Positions 34,477-43,107 of a DNA stretch of 64,000 nucleotides are shown here, in pieces. The notes under the pieces are model-generated. The model was not told the origin of the DNA. It searched no databases and was given only the letters and a program-made list of their open reading frames with translations. The DNA is taken from positions 1 to 64,000 of the forward strand of contig CANIKO010000001.1 of NCBI GenBank assembly GCA_947468275.1, given 5' to 3'. Position 1 is the stretch's first letter. Each line of letters opens with the position of its first letter. A program made the translations under genes and the position numbers. The stretch is from Bacteroidota bacterium (GTDB lineage Bacteria > Bacteroidota > Bacteroidia > NS11-12g > UBA9320).

Positions 34477-34875
34477 TATTTTGATTTTAGGTGCTACAAA
34501 TGTAAATAGGTAAATTCATTTTTAAAGTGATTTTAATCACCATTACATACATAGTATTCTCACCTTCTTTAGCGACAGCGAAAGCGAATAACTTATAGTA
34601 GGTCCATTACAATGAGTGTCCAGAGTAAAGACGAAGATCCGCTTTTTAAAATTATTTATTTCCAAAATAGATTCTACAGGATTGAAGATTGAGATTTTTT
34701 AAATATTCAACTCCTAAAGGTTTTATCATTTATGGTTTTACCTTCTATTGATTATTTTTCTATTTGCAAACTCCGATGTTATTGACCATCTTTGACAGGC
34801 TAATGGTGGTTTAATGCTAGTTTTCTTAGTGGTCCTTAAAATCATATAATTAGGGAAGTAAATAAATAAAATACA
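34477..34875. other. Intergenic region, no gene recognised
   Basis: About 400 AT-rich bases between the divergent peroxidase and the repeat protein. It must hold both promoters. A 26-codon frame near 34612 is too short to support. No repeat or hairpin stands out. Confidence 0.5.
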
Positions 34876-35316
34876 ATGAAACTATTTCTTATTACGGCTG
34901 TAATACTTTTGACATTTGGAGCAGTAAATGCTCAAACTAATGTTAGACAAGGGGCGAGTTCATATGGTGACGTTTTATACAATTGGGACGGGAAAAATCT
35001 TCGCCAAGGCTCAAGTTCCTATGGTAATGTAATTGCAAATTGGGACGGTAAAAATATTCGTAAAGGCTCAAGTTCATATGGTAATATTCTGTATAATTGG
35101 GAAGGAACAAGTCTGAGACAAGGGTCGAGTTCATACAATGAGATTATATACAACTGGGATGGGAAAAATATAAGACAAGGTTCTAGTACATATAATGAGG
35201 TTATTTATAATTATGATGGCAAAAATGTTCGTAAGGGTTCTAGCTCATACGGAAGTGTCATTTATAATACTGACGGGAAGCTTCCAATTGCCATTCTAAT
35301 CTACATAATTGAATAA
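34876..35316 (+). CDS. Secreted protein of six 19-residue repeats (beta-flower-like)
   Basis: 146 residues: signal peptide ending 'AVNAQT', then six 19-residue units of the form RQGSSSYGNVIxNWDGKNI. The repeat core is Ser-Ser-Tyr ... Tyr-Asn-x-(D/E)-Gly, with R(Q/K)G at each start. The pattern suggests a closed beta structure like the '5-fold beta-flower' proteins of Bacteroidota. The 57-base units are similar at DNA level too. The function is unknown. Next comes another repeat protein with different units. Confidence 0.75.
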   Translation: MKLFLITAVILLTFGAVNAQTNVRQGASSYGDVLYNWDGKNLRQGSSSYGNVIANWDGKNIRKGSSSYGNILYNWEGTSLRQGSSSYNEIIYNWDGKNIRQGSSTYNEVIYNYDGKNVRKGSSSYGSVIYNTDGKLPIAILIYIIE

Positions 35317-35432
35317 ACATAGTCTGAGCAGCTAAGACTTCGAAGCTAGGTGGGGCAAGAAACGCTTTATCTGCAATTATTCTTATCAATAAGTTATTCT
35401 ATTTATTTGAATTTCTGCAAAAGTAAACTCCT

Positions 35433-35558
35433 ATGGGGCAAGTTTTAAAAACGACTGAAACGAATAGTTATCATATTGCAATTAATCAATTACATTTGGA
35501 ACAACAAAAGTTGAGACGCATCATTATTTTTTTAAAAAATAGGGTGTATTCTAAATAG
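35433..35558 (+). CDS. Possible 41-residue peptide
   Basis: A short frame from ATG 35433 to TAG 35556-35558 (MGQVLKTTETNSYHIAINQL...) lies in the 275-base gap between the two repeat proteins. It has no recognisable motif or clear ribosome site. It may be a remnant or chance frame. Confidence 0.2.
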   Translation: MGQVLKTTETNSYHIAINQLHLEQQKLRRIIIFLKNRVYSK

Positions 35559-35591
35559 CATAAAAGTATAAAAATAAATTAAATACAAAAA

Positions 35592-35927
35592 ATGAAACAA
35601 TTAATTTTAATCGCAGTTATGTTGGCCACTTTTAATTTTGCTAAAGCTCAAAAGGTTTGTTCCGTTGATTACGAGAATCAAGCGGACTTGAAGGTATTTG
35701 TTGTTCAATATGAAAACCAAGCCGACCTAAATGTTTATAAGGTGAAATACGAAAATCAAGCCGGTAATAATGATGGGAAATGGTATTTTACAGACTATTC
35801 GAATCAAGCAAAAAAGAAAATATATTTCGTAAAATATGAAAACCAAGCCGATTTGAAAATTTATTTTGTTGACTATGAAAATCAAACAGGTTGGAGAAAA
35901 TCATCCAAGAAAAGTTTAATGTATTAG
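35592..35927 (+). CDS. DUF6150-like secreted repeat protein
   Basis: 111 residues with a signal peptide ending 'NFAKAQ', followed by five to six short units of the form YENQADLKVFVVQ. The motif (Y/D)-E-N-Q-A-D-(L/x)-K-(I/V)-Y-(F/x)-V is characteristic of DUF6150 proteins. One unit carries an insertion ('GNNDGKWYFTDYSNQAK'). The alternating pattern suggests a small beta-repeat fold. It lies between another repeat protein and a secreted nuclease. Function unknown. Confidence 0.75.
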   Translation: MKQLILIAVMLATFNFAKAQKVCSVDYENQADLKVFVVQYENQADLNVYKVKYENQAGNNDGKWYFTDYSNQAKKKIYFVKYENQADLKIYFVDYENQTGWRKSSKKSLMY

Positions 35928-36092
35928 CCTGTCGATATGCGCAAGTAGCGATTCCATTAATCGCCTTTTGTTGACCTAGAATTGATCATCCAGAAATATA
36001 CAAGGTTCCATTTTTGTATCTATTCTATTGAAATATCATTAAGACCTTATAAATTCACTGCATTTTTGCCCAATCTTAACAATATACGTTCA

Positions 36093-37223
36093 ATGAGAAA
36101 AATAATTTTATCAATAATAATTGCTTTTTCAATTCAACTCTTTTCTTATGGACAACAAGAGGTAAGAACAGCAGATGGGAAGTTGATTATATTGTATAAT
36201 GATGGGACCTGGCTATACGGGGACAGTATATCCTCTAATAAACTAATTGTTACATCCATACCCAAATTAGAAATTCCAAAAATTGATACTCATGAAATTA
36301 TTATAAATCATACAGGTTATTCGCTTGTATATGCTGAAGCATACGAACAATCAAAATGGGTGGCATATAACCTTACGGATAAGGAGACGATTAAACTTTA
36401 TGTAAGAACAAATAAATTTATTATTGATCCGGAAATTAGCACTGGTACTGCAAATAATAACGATTATAATGGGTCGGGGTATGATAGAGGACATTTAGCT
36501 CCGGCTTCAGATATGGGATGGTCTTCAACAGCAATGGCTGAGTCTTTCTTTTTTAGTAATATGAGTCCACAAGTGCCAAATTTTAATAGAGGCATTTGGA
36601 AAAAATTAGAGGAATTAGTTCGCACTTGGGCAGTTGAAAATAAAAATATTTATATCGTTACCGGACCTGTTTTGACGAGCGGACTGAAGACCATTGGAGC
36701 CAATCACGTGTCTGTTCCTAATTATTTTTACAAAGTTATTTTGGATTATACTGAACCCGATATCAAAGGGATAGGTTTTATTATCTCTAATCAGGGCTCA
36801 AAAGAATCCTTAATGAATTTTGCAGTTTCGATTGACAGTGTTGAAAAATTGACTGGAATAGATTTTTTTCCATTATTACCCAACCCGCAGGAAATGTTAA
36901 TTGATAAAACGTTATGTAAAAACTGTTGGACTTGGAATATTTCAAAACCAACAACGGTTAGGGGGAAATCTGGAAGTTCTGTTCAATGCAAGGGCACAAC
37001 TAAGGTTGGTGATCGTTGCAAAAAAAAGACGCTCAGTACAAGTGGGTATTGTAACCTCCATGAGTACCAATTTAATACTAACTTAAATAATGCTACTGTA
37101 TCAACAAAGAAGCAAAAAATATCCCAATCGGTTCAGTGTTCAGGTCTTACCAAATCTGGGAATAGATGCAAACATATGACTTATAGCCCCAATGGAAAAT
37201 GCTTTCAACATGGAGGGAATTAA
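36093..37223 (+). CDS. Secreted DNA/RNA non-specific endonuclease with two C-terminal Cys/His modules
   Basis: 376 residues from ATG 36093, which starts a signal peptide (MRKIILSIIIAFSIQLFSYG); a longer frame upstream has no sense as a leader. The nuclease domain carries the betabetaalpha-metal motif 'YDRGHLAPASDMGW' (His about 134) and 'FFFSNMSPQVPNFNRGIWK' with the catalytic Asn. Two copies of a zinc-finger-like module follow: 'QCKGTTKVGDRCKKKT...GYCNLH' (about 297-322) and 'QCSGLTKSGNRCKHMT...GKCFQH' (about 348-373), each C-x9-C-xn-C-x2-H. The domain just before them is a short (SH3-like) N-terminal segment 'TADGKLIILYNDGTWLYGD'. It probably degrades extracellular nucleic acid. Confidence 0.88.
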   Translation: MRKIILSIIIAFSIQLFSYGQQEVRTADGKLIILYNDGTWLYGDSISSNKLIVTSIPKLEIPKIDTHEIIINHTGYSLVYAEAYEQSKWVAYNLTDKETIKLYVRTNKFIIDPEISTGTANNNDYNGSGYDRGHLAPASDMGWSSTAMAESFFFSNMSPQVPNFNRGIWKKLEELVRTWAVENKNIYIVTGPVLTSGLKTIGANHVSVPNYFYKVILDYTEPDIKGIGFIISNQGSKESLMNFAVSIDSVEKLTGIDFFPLLPNPQEMLIDKTLCKNCWTWNISKPTTVRGKSGSSVQCKGTTKVGDRCKKKTLSTSGYCNLHEYQFNTNLNNATVSTKKQKISQSVQCSGLTKSGNRCKHMTYSPNGKCFQHGGN

Positions 37224-37273
37224 GGGGTTAATTATTTTTACATTTTATAAGTTTTACAAAAAAGATAGGCAAC

Positions 37274-37301
37274 AAAAAAAACCAGTATTGTTGGTTTTTT
37301 T
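37274..37301 (+). terminator. Possible terminator after the nuclease gene
   Basis: A-rich tract and AACCA ... TGGTT stem with a short loop followed by T7, 50 bases after the stop codon. The stem is short. Confidence 0.5.
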
Positions 37302-37340
37302 GTAAAAACTTGTAAAATCCAATAAAGTCTTTTAGTGATC

Positions 37341-37740
37341 CCGAAGGAATTACAGACGACTCAAATTCAAAAGAACATCAAAGTTTTAGAAATCCTTATC
37401 GGGAATAGCATGGAAACAATAACCAATAGCGAGCAGTTAGACGCAATGGGATTTGATATTAAAACTTTCTCAAGTAGATACTACCAAGAGTAGGATGATA
37501 GCATCTCGCTTATTATTGGTTCTTATAAATTAGATTGGGTCGATTCAATTGAACAAATACATAGTTTTAAAATTTCAAGAATATTAATTTAACTGAAGTC
37601 CAAGCATCATTTAACAGATTAACTCCAGATGTGCCAAAAAACAAGCATATAATTCCAATTTTTTTTCGGTGCTGATTTTAATTGCAGTCACTGGAGGCGT
37701 TTATATTCTGCACAAACAATCTCGAGATAAAGAAGAGTAG
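37341..37740 (+). pseudogene. Decayed gene for a small membrane-anchored protein
   Basis: Protein-like text continues across lesions. A frame through ATG 37410 (METITNSEQLDAMGFDIKTF...) hits a TAG at about 37491, then reads on in the same frame (DDSISLIIGSYKLDWVDSIE...). It next shifts frame to 'LTEVQASFNRLTPDVPKNKH', and again to a typical membrane helix 'SVLILIAVTGGVYILHKQSR' ending at TAG 37738-37740. One stop and two frameshifts over about 330 bases indicate a dead gene. The family is not recognised. Confidence 0.5.
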
Positions 37741-37762
37741 AATTTAGGCAATTCTTTTAAAA

Positions 37763-39328
37763 TCAAAACTCTTTTATAAATCGCTTCACCACGGTGCCGT
37801 TTTTAGTTTTAAATTGAAGAAAATAAATGCCTGCGGTAAGATTTTTTATCATTAGCTGCTCATTACCGCTGCCAACAATAATTTCAGTTTGCACTGTTTC
37901 TCCAAACACATTTATTACAGAAATTGTCACTTCTTTATCTAGGACAACTGATGAATAAATAGTAAGTTGGTTATTGGCAGGATTTGGGAAAATGGATATT
38001 GAATTCTCTTCAATTAGTGGTTCTTTAATACCAACACCACCACCTATACGTGGTGATAATTTCACAATCCAATAATCACGATATGTGTGATTCCCTGTTA
38101 CATCCCCATCCTTTGATTTAGAATCGCCTACAACAATGCACCCGCCATCATTAGTTTGCTGAATGGACGTAGCTGATTCTTCATCTGTTCCGCCTAAGCA
38201 CTTCTGCCATTGAATAGCACCTATACTGTCTAATTTTACAATCCAGTAATCCCCGCCTCCTTTATTACCTATTACATTCACATCATTCGAAGAAGAATTT
38301 CCCGCAACAATAAAACCCTTATCGGCCGTTTGCTGAATAGAACTTGCATTATCTTGACTAGTTCCACCTAAGCACTTCTGCCATTGAATAGCTCCAACTT
38401 TGTCTAATTTCACAATCCAATAATCACCACCTCCATGATTGCCTGTTACATCTCCATCATTTGAAAAAGAAATCCCTGCGACAATATACCCCCCTTCGGT
38501 AGTTTGCTGAATAGAACTTGCCAACTGAGCAATTGTACCTCCTAAGCACTTCTGCCATTCAATTTCACCTACAATATCAAGTTTTACAATCCAATAATCA
38601 GCGGTTCCGTGTAAACCTGTTACATCCCCATCATTTGATTTAGAATACCCTGCAACAATATATCCTCCTTCGGTAGTTTGCTGAATGCTTGCAGCCGATT
38701 CTTCATCTTTTCCACCTAAGCACTTCTGCCATTCAATATCGCCTATATTATCAAGTTTTACAATCCAATAATCACCGCCTCCGTGATTACCTGTTACATC
38801 CCCATTATTTGAGGAAGAATTTCCCGCAACGATATACCCGCCATCAGTAGTTTGCTTAATTGAGCTTGCCTCTTCATAAGCATTCCCACCTAAGCATTTC
38901 TGCCATTGAATAATGCCTATGCTATCTAATTTCACAACCCAATAATCACTACCTCCGTGATTACCTGTTACATCCCCATTATTTGACCAAGCTTTTCCCG
39001 CTACTATATACCCGCCATCGGTGGTTTGCTGAATAGATCTTGCCAATTCTATGTCAGTTCCACCTAAGCACTTCTGCCATTTAATAGCACCCAAACTATC
39101 AATTTTAACAATCCAATAATCCATAGAAACCAAACCATGCAAACCTGTTACAGCACCATCGCTTGAGGAAGCGTAACCTGAAACAATATAGCAACCATCT
39201 GTAGTTTGCTGAATAGAGGTTGCACCCTCAAATGATGTTCCACCTAAGCACTTCTGCCATTGAATTGTTGGCTGGGCATTGGCATTAATTGATAAAATTA
39301 AGGTGATAATTAAAATTTTTATTTTCAT
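37763..39328 (-). CDS. T9SS-sorted protein of seven 58-residue repeats, probable beta-propeller
   Basis: 521 residues with signal peptide ending 'NANAQP'. Seven units of about 58 residues follow, each beginning (I)xWQKCLGGT and containing 'SIQQTTDGGYIVAG', 'GDVTGNHGGGDYWIVKLD'. The Cys in each WQKCLGG is invariant. Seven units match a seven-bladed propeller. The C-terminus is a T9SS type A domain ('ISIFPNPANNQLTIYSS' ... 'LTAGIYFLQFKTKNG'). The repeats are very similar at DNA level (174-base units), so gene conversion or recent amplification is likely. The protein is secreted to the surface; ligand unknown. Confidence 0.88.
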   Translation of the reverse strand: MKIKILIITLILSINANAQPTIQWQKCLGGTSFEGATSIQQTTDGCYIVSGYASSSDGAVTGLHGLVSMDYWIVKIDSLGAIKWQKCLGGTDIELARSIQQTTDGGYIVAGKAWSNNGDVTGNHGGSDYWVVKLDSIGIIQWQKCLGGNAYEEASSIKQTTDGGYIVAGNSSSNNGDVTGNHGGGDYWIVKLDNIGDIEWQKCLGGKDEESAASIQQTTEGGYIVAGYSKSNDGDVTGLHGTADYWIVKLDIVGEIEWQKCLGGTIAQLASSIQQTTEGGYIVAGISFSNDGDVTGNHGGGDYWIVKLDKVGAIQWQKCLGGTSQDNASSIQQTADKGFIVAGNSSSNDVNVIGNKGGGDYWIVKLDSIGAIQWQKCLGGTDEESATSIQQTNDGGCIVVGDSKSKDGDVTGNHTYRDYWIVKLSPRIGGGVGIKEPLIEENSISIFPNPANNQLTIYSSVVLDKEVTISVINVFGETVQTEIIVGSGNEQLMIKNLTAGIYFLQFKTKNGTVVKRFIKEF

Positions 39329-39738
39329 TTTGCGTAGTCGCCACTTTTTTTTCCGTTTTTTTTGTGGGTTCTGGTCTCCACTTTTATTTCAAAGCCTATA
39401 TTCAAGTTTTAATTTGAGCAATATTAATTTAAATTCTTTGTAATTTTAAAAAAAAATATACTGAAACGGAGCTTTGATCTTAGGGTATAGCATGAAATTT
39501 TTACTATTAAAAGAAACAGCTATGGGGGTAAGATTGTAAGTCTAAAACTGGAACCTTTTGAATATGAATTGAAAAATAGAAATGAAAAGAAATTAATTGA
39601 TATTATTTGTAGAGTTTTTTTACATTAATTTCAAAAAATCACCCTTCCTATCGCTTCCATTTTTTGAATTATTAGTTCATTTTTCCATCAAAATTAAACC
39701 CCGAAAAATCTTGGACTAAACATGGACTTAGTGCTAAA
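39329..39738. other. Intergenic region, no gene recognised
   Basis: About 410 AT-rich bases between the T9SS gene and the tRNA cluster. A start-less frame near 39490-39627 reads IVSLKLEPFEYELKNRNEKK and may be a gene scrap. The promoter of the T9SS gene should lie at the left end. Confidence 0.4.
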
Positions 39739-39778
39739 ATAAAAAGCGCAAAACATTTATTAACAATGGTTTGCGCTT
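39739..39778 (-). terminator. Terminator downstream of tRNA-Arg
   Basis: On the minus strand a 9-bp stem AAGCGCAAA / TTTGCGCTT, extended by ACCAT / ATGTT partial pairing, is followed by TTTTTATTTT. It is 9 bases past the tRNA-Arg 3' end. Confidence 0.75.
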
Positions 39779-39786
39779 ACTCTTCG

Positions 39787-39860
39787 TGATCCGGAAGGGA
39801 TTCGAACCCCCGACCCACAGATTAGAAATCTGTTGCTCTATCCAACTGAGCTACCGGACC
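39787..39860 (-). tRNA. tRNA-Arg (anticodon TCT)
   Basis: 74 nt. Acceptor GGTCCGG / CCGGATC with discriminator A, D-loop region AGCTCAGTTGGAT, anticodon stem CAGAT-TTCTAAT-ATCTG region with TCT, and T-arm GGGGGTTCGAATCCC. No encoded CCA. Confidence 0.95.
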
Positions 39861-39862
39861 AT

Positions 39863-39890
39863 AAAAAAACCCCCTCCGAAGCGAAGGGGG
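39863..39890 (-). terminator. Intrinsic terminator between tRNA-Pro and tRNA-Arg
   Basis: On the minus strand CCCCCT-TCGCTTCGG-AGGGGG is followed directly by TTTTTTT, ending 2 bases before tRNA-Arg. It would end transcripts from the Ser-Pro pair. Confidence 0.8.
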
Positions 39891-39893
39891 TAG

Positions 39894-39967
39894 TCGGGGT
39901 GGCAGGATTCGAACCTACGACCTCCTGCTCCCAAAGCAGGCGCGATACCGGGCTACGCTACACCCCG
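39894..39967 (-). tRNA. tRNA-Pro (anticodon TGG)
   Basis: 74 nt. Acceptor CGGGGTG / CACCCCG with discriminator A, anticodon loop CTTTGGGAG with TGG, T-arm with GGTTCGAATCC. No encoded CCA. Confidence 0.95.
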
Positions 39968-39981
39968 AAATAAACTCGGTG

Positions 39982-40068
39982 CGGTGAGGGAGGGATTCGA
40001 ACCCTCGGTACAGTTTCCCGTACGGCAGTTTAGCAAACTGCTACTTTCGGCCACTCAGTCACCTCACC
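39982..40068 (-). tRNA. tRNA-Ser (anticodon GCT)
   Basis: 87 nt with a long variable arm (GTACGGGAAACTGTAC). Acceptor GGTGAGG / CCTCACC with discriminator G, anticodon GCT in the loop TTGCTAA, T-arm GAGGGTTCGAATCCCTC. No encoded CCA. Confidence 0.95.
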
Positions 40069-40338
40069 AGTATTTCATTTCCTTGCGGAATCTTTTAAAT
40101 GAAGCTGGTTAAATTTTTATTTCAAAAATTGAACTTACTTCCATCCTTAAATTATTGTGTTTTTAAAAGTCATTCAACTTATAAAAACACGTTTTTTTAG
40201 GAGGCGCAAATATAAAGGAATTTATTTGTGACTATCAATAAAAAAAAACAGCTAAATTTTTGCAACTTTTTTCAACCCTTAATTTATTCTAAGGAATATT
40301 CCCTAATCTTGCCTTATCAAATTTTAAGAAAAAAAGAA

Positions 40339-42993
40339 ATGAGTCAAAATAAGGCATTATATCAAACTATAGATTTAAGGATATATGCTTCTACAGAGTG
40401 GTTGGCCGATAATAAAAAAAAATATCGTACTGTATTTGAATTAGAAGAATGTTCCTATGTGTATTGCGAATTTTCTTTTTATAATTTAAAATTTAAAGAA
40501 GCAGATTGGAGTTTAAAACTTAGAATAGTATGCATTGATAATGAAAATAATGAAATGTGCAATCTTAATTGTGATCGCATTATTGCATTGGATGATAATA
40601 TTATTTATGTGAGAGAAGGATGGGGTACAAAAAATAAAGGCAGTTTTTGGAAACCGGGAATTTATAAATGGCAGGCTATTATTGATGAAACTGTTGTAAT
40701 TGAAAAACCATTTTATATTCAAAATTTTGGCAAGACCAATGAAAATGGTGAGCCGTATTTTAAGATTGAAAATTTAAAGCTTTATGAAGGACCTGATGCC
40801 AATGTAAAGATAAATGACCGTACTTACTATTCGGTTTTTAATTTCAATTATACCCGCTATGTATGGGTGGAGCTGAATGCTAAAAATTTAATTAAAGATG
40901 TTAATTATTGGGCGTGTGAACTAACCTTTAATTTTAGAACAAGTAATTATTTACTCAAAGGCTCCATTTCAAAATTGTTTTTTGTTTATCCTCAGGATAA
41001 CGAATTCTCAGTTACCATTGGATGGGGGTCTGACAAGATAGGTACTTGGGGAAAGGATGATTATATTGTTGACGTATTGTTTATGGATAAATTGCTTTTG
41101 AGCAAAGTATTTACAATAGGGGATGATTATTTAGAAGCAACTGAAGACGATTTTGTGATTCCTGTGTTTGGTGATTTTGAAACTATGGAAAATGTCGTTT
41201 TTGATGATGATTTTGAAACAACTAGCGATGATGCTGGGAAAATTCATCAAACCAATGAAACGGTTGAAGTCATTATGAAGGAATTAGAAGGGTTGATTGG
41301 CTTATCGGATATTAAAAACAAAATTAAAGAGTATAGCAATTATCTTGGATTTATATCACTTCGCAAGGACAGAGGTCTTAAAGAAAAAGAAAAAATCAGT
41401 CTTCATGCTATTTTTCGCGGTAATCCTGGAACCGGTAAAACAACAGTGGCCAGGAAGCTTGGTAAAATTTATCACAGTTTAGGTTTGCTTTCTAAAGGGC
41501 ATGTATACGAAGTAGATAGAGGTGATTTAGTGGCTGAATTTATTGGTCAAACTGCTCCAAAAACGAAAGCAGCTTTGAAAAAGGCCAAGGGAGGCATTTT
41601 ATTTATTGATGAAGCATATTCCTTAGCACGCAAAGACGATGATGCTAAAGATTTTGGAAAGGAAGTTATTGAAATTTTATTAAAAGAATTGTCCGATAAT
41701 GAAGATATTGCCATTATTTGTGCGGGCTATCCTGCAGAAATGGATAACTTTTTAGAATCCAATCCAGGTTTAAAATCAAGATTTACGATGTCCTATGATT
41801 TTCCTGATTATTTGCCGCAAGAACTTATTAAAATAGCCGACTATGCCTGCGAAAGACGCGGAATAAGATTAAATGAAAAGGCCTCGGAATTGCTTTATAA
41901 AAAATTGGTAGAAACCTACCGCGAACGGGACAAGTTTTTTGGAAATGCCAGATTGGTTAATAGCCTTATTGATGAGGCTAAAATGAATTTGGGATTGCGG
42001 GTCATGAATACCCAATTTCCAGAAAAACTCACCCCTGATGAGCTTTCGGTAATAATGCCTGATGATATTGAAAAACTTTCTTTCAAAAAGAAACACCCTA
42101 CAGCAGATATACCAATTGATGAAGATTTATTAAAAGAATCAGTAGGGAAAATCAAGAGAATGATAGGTCTTGAGACCGTAAAAGAGGACATTGATGACTT
42201 AGTGAAGCTAGTGCGTTTTTATAATGAAACAGGTAAGGATGTTCGACAGTCATTTTCACTTCATACTGTTTTTACCGGTAATCCTGGTACAGGAAAAACT
42301 ACTGTAGCTCGTATTTTGGCGCAGATTTACAAAGCATTGGGGATTTTGGAGCGTGGGCATTTAATTGAATGTGACCGTCAAAGTTTAGTGGGAGGATATG
42401 TAGGTCAAACGGCCATTAAAACTGCTGAGATAATAGACAGAGCCATGGGGGGAGTTTTGTTTGTTGATGAAGCTTATTCCTTAACAGAAGGAGGTCAAAG
42501 TGATTTTGGTAAAGAAGCAATTGAAATATTACTGAAACGCATGGAAGACCGACGCGGCGAGTTTATAGTTATTGCCGCTGGATATACAGATAATATGAAG
42601 CGCTTTATCGAATCTAATCCGGGTTTGAAATCAAGATTTGACAGAACCTTTCATTTTGAGGATTTCAAGGCTGCCGAACTACTTGAAATTGCGAATAACC
42701 AGATTTCTGAAAATAATTTAAAACCAGATGAAGGGGCTGAAAAAGAACTGAAGAGAGTCATGGAACTTATGTACGACAGTCGTGATAAGTTTTTTGGTAA
42801 TGGACGAGCCGTCAGAAAACTGGTGGAAGAGATTGTTAGGAATCAGCATTTACGAATGTCTGAAATTGCCGCATCTAAGCGTACTATAGATTTAATATCA
42901 ACGCTTACTATCGAAGATATAAAAGAAATAAATGTAAAAGAGATTATTCAGAAAACCAAAACTACAAGTATTGGATTTCAGCAAAATTCTTAG
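40339..42993 (+). CDS. Twin AAA+ ATPase (CbbX/SpoVK-like) with duplicated N-terminal beta domain
   Basis: 884 residues from ATG 40339; an upstream extension with no leader character is rejected. Residues about 10-130 and 145-275 are two related beta-rich domains. Each has a Y-R/Y-S-V-F strand, a 'YVYCEFSFYNL' / 'YVWVELNAKNL' strand, a '(R/I)GWGT(K)/GWGSDKxG' turn and a 'K(P/D)G/DxYxxxxxxD' strand. Two AAA+ modules follow: Walker A 'GNPGTGKTTVARKLG' (about 360) and 'GNPGTGKTTVARILA' (about 646), Walker B 'GGILFIDEAYSL' and 'GGVLFVDEAYSL', and 'NPGLKSRF' sensor/arginine-finger regions. CbbX-type ATPases remodel protein complexes. The target is unknown. Confidence 0.88.
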   Translation: MSQNKALYQTIDLRIYASTEWLADNKKKYRTVFELEECSYVYCEFSFYNLKFKEADWSLKLRIVCIDNENNEMCNLNCDRIIALDDNIIYVREGWGTKNKGSFWKPGIYKWQAIIDETVVIEKPFYIQNFGKTNENGEPYFKIENLKLYEGPDANVKINDRTYYSVFNFNYTRYVWVELNAKNLIKDVNYWACELTFNFRTSNYLLKGSISKLFFVYPQDNEFSVTIGWGSDKIGTWGKDDYIVDVLFMDKLLLSKVFTIGDDYLEATEDDFVIPVFGDFETMENVVFDDDFETTSDDAGKIHQTNETVEVIMKELEGLIGLSDIKNKIKEYSNYLGFISLRKDRGLKEKEKISLHAIFRGNPGTGKTTVARKLGKIYHSLGLLSKGHVYEVDRGDLVAEFIGQTAPKTKAALKKAKGGILFIDEAYSLARKDDDAKDFGKEVIEILLKELSDNEDIAIICAGYPAEMDNFLESNPGLKSRFTMSYDFPDYLPQELIKIADYACERRGIRLNEKASELLYKKLVETYRERDKFFGNARLVNSLIDEAKMNLGLRVMNTQFPEKLTPDELSVIMPDDIEKLSFKKKHPTADIPIDEDLLKESVGKIKRMIGLETVKEDIDDLVKLVRFYNETGKDVRQSFSLHTVFTGNPGTGKTTVARILAQIYKALGILERGHLIECDRQSLVGGYVGQTAIKTAEIIDRAMGGVLFVDEAYSLTEGGQSDFGKEAIEILLKRMEDRRGEFIVIAAGYTDNMKRFIESNPGLKSRFDRTFHFEDFKAAELLEIANNQISENNLKPDEGAEKELKRVMELMYDSRDKFFGNGRAVRKLVEEIVRNQHLRMSEIAASKRTIDLISTLTIEDIKEINVKEIIQKTKTTSIGFQQNS

Positions 42994-43045
42994 GGTTAGG
43001 TAATCTTCTACCCCTAATAACCTTTTAAATTTTCCCAAAAATCTC

Positions 43046-43077
43046 CTTTGCCTAAATAGAATAGAAGACCTATTTTC
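43046..43077 (+). promoter_or_regulatory. Candidate promoter of the pyrophosphatase gene
   Basis: TTTG (43046-43049), 20 bases, TATTTTCG (43070-43077). This is close to the Bacteroidota TTTG-N19-TAnnTTTG pattern, with one mismatch in the -7 box. The ATG follows 30 bases later. Confidence 0.5.
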
Positions 43078-43107
43078 GCGGACTTTAAAAAATCTTAAAT
43101 AATTATT

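Noticed and set aside
34930-35280. Regular 57-base repeats, considered as a CRISPR array
   Set aside because: Units abut without unique spacers and are translated in one frame of a secreted repeat protein.
37330-37360. Sequence 'gtgatcccgaaggaatt' resembling a tRNA 3' end, as a possible attachment-site remnant
   Set aside because: Similarity is limited to a dozen bases, no tRNA fold and no integrase nearby.
39490-39627. Start-less frame (IVSLKLEPFEYELKN...) before the tRNA cluster
   Set aside because: No start codon, about 45 codons, no recognisable family; noted only as possible scrap.
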